Source: Prorocentrum cordatum (lineage: Eukaryota; Sar; Dinophyceae; Prorocentrales; Prorocentraceae). From it: a stretch of DNA of 64,000 bases. Numbering within the stretch: the stretch's first letter is position 1; the number at the start of each line of letters is the position of its first letter. Made by a program: the position numbers and the translations under genes. The notes beneath the pieces were generated by a model, which was not told the origin of the DNA, did not search any database, and saw nothing but the letters and a program-made list of their open reading frames with translations. Of the stretch, positions 63,830 through 64,000 are shown one piece after another. The DNA lies in NCBI GenBank assembly GCA_963575745.1, contig CAUYUJ010020571.1, positions 480,882 through 544,881 of the forward strand. Reading direction: 5' to 3'.

Positions 63830-64000
63830 GTGGCATGGGCGCAGCCCTGGTACTGTCGCTTCTGCTGGGCGCCGTCTGGTGATCGCTGGTGGAACGCCGC
63901 TGACATGCTGGCCTGCAAGAAGTGCCAGCGCTCCTAGGGCCAGCGCTTCCACTCCCAGCGGACGCCCAAGTCGCCATCCGTCTCCGCCAAGGACCAGGCA
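63830..64000 (+). pseudogene. LINE ORF1 N-terminal zinc ribbon (partial)
   Basis: AWAQPWYCRFCWAPSGDRWW then NAADMLACKKCQ: two CxxC pairs with W..N between them, as at the N-terminus of dinoflagellate LINE ORF1 proteins and reminiscent of RanBP2-type fingers. A TAG follows at 63935-63937, after which TPKSPSVSAKDQA continues in the same frame to the window edge. It may therefore be a broken copy or a read-through. The element would lie to the right of the window. Confidence 0.5.

Overview
The window looks like a gene-poor, repeat-saturated piece of a dinoflagellate nuclear genome. Three things point there. It is GC-rich and full of GGA/TCC, GAC and GAT trinucleotide runs and short minisatellites. 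Retroelement protein blocks in the style familiar from dinoflagellates recur throughout: LINEs with CCHC/C2H2 tails and RNase H, tyrosine-recombinase elements, and DNA-methyltransferase-bearing elements. Finally, a sequence close to the dinoflagellate spliced leader lies inside the terminal repeats of one element. I could not assign genus or species. There is no complete host gene I can defend, only four short exon candidates: a cation-channel S6-like exon near 16.4 kb, and pieces near 15.7, 19.2 and 25.3 kb.

Layout. 0-3.6 kb: low-complexity and minisatellite DNA. 3.6-9.3 kb: an A+C-skewed stretch that opens with a LINE zinc-finger tail. 9.77-14.1 kb: two degenerate octamer arrays with G-rich strands facing opposite ways, with a GGGCCTTCCGCAA minisatellite on both sides of the second. 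15.6-20.7 kb: exon candidates, trinucleotide runs and a cluster of large palindromes. 20.8-22.6 kb and 47.75-49.85 kb: two direct copies of a composite repeat that ends in 12-bp inverted repeats and carries a 73-bp and a GAGGCT minisatellite. 24.2 kb: a clean 191-bp MITE. 25.6 kb: a LINE RT scrap.

26.75-32.32 kb holds a structurally recognisable tyrosine-recombinase retrotransposon of Ngaro/PAT type. It has split direct repeats A1...B1-A2-B2 and gag-like, RT, RNase H, tyrosine recombinase and C5-methyltransferase-like blocks. It sits inside a tandem array that continues on both sides. 33.9-40.2 kb is a long degraded LINE (coiled-coil ORF1, endonuclease, RT, RNase H, Cys-rich tail), followed by a copia-like RNase H scrap and a CCHC gag-like ORF. 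51.0-56.75 kb holds gag-like sequence and then a second methyltransferase-bearing element: DUF4326 joined to a C5 methyltransferase, then an RT with YDDF. An antisense LINE (56.74-57.96 kb) abuts it. 58.45-62 kb is a tandem array of about 1.17-kb units interrupted by a 100-N gap. The window ends in the zinc-ribbon start of another LINE ORF1.

Almost all protein-like blocks carry frameshifts, stops or lost catalytic residues, so most are relics. What links the parts is repeated insertion of elements into repeats: the tyrosine-recombinase element in a tandem array, the composite repeat in another repeat family, and one LINE abutting another element. Two unrelated retroelements here carry DNA-methyltransferase-like domains.
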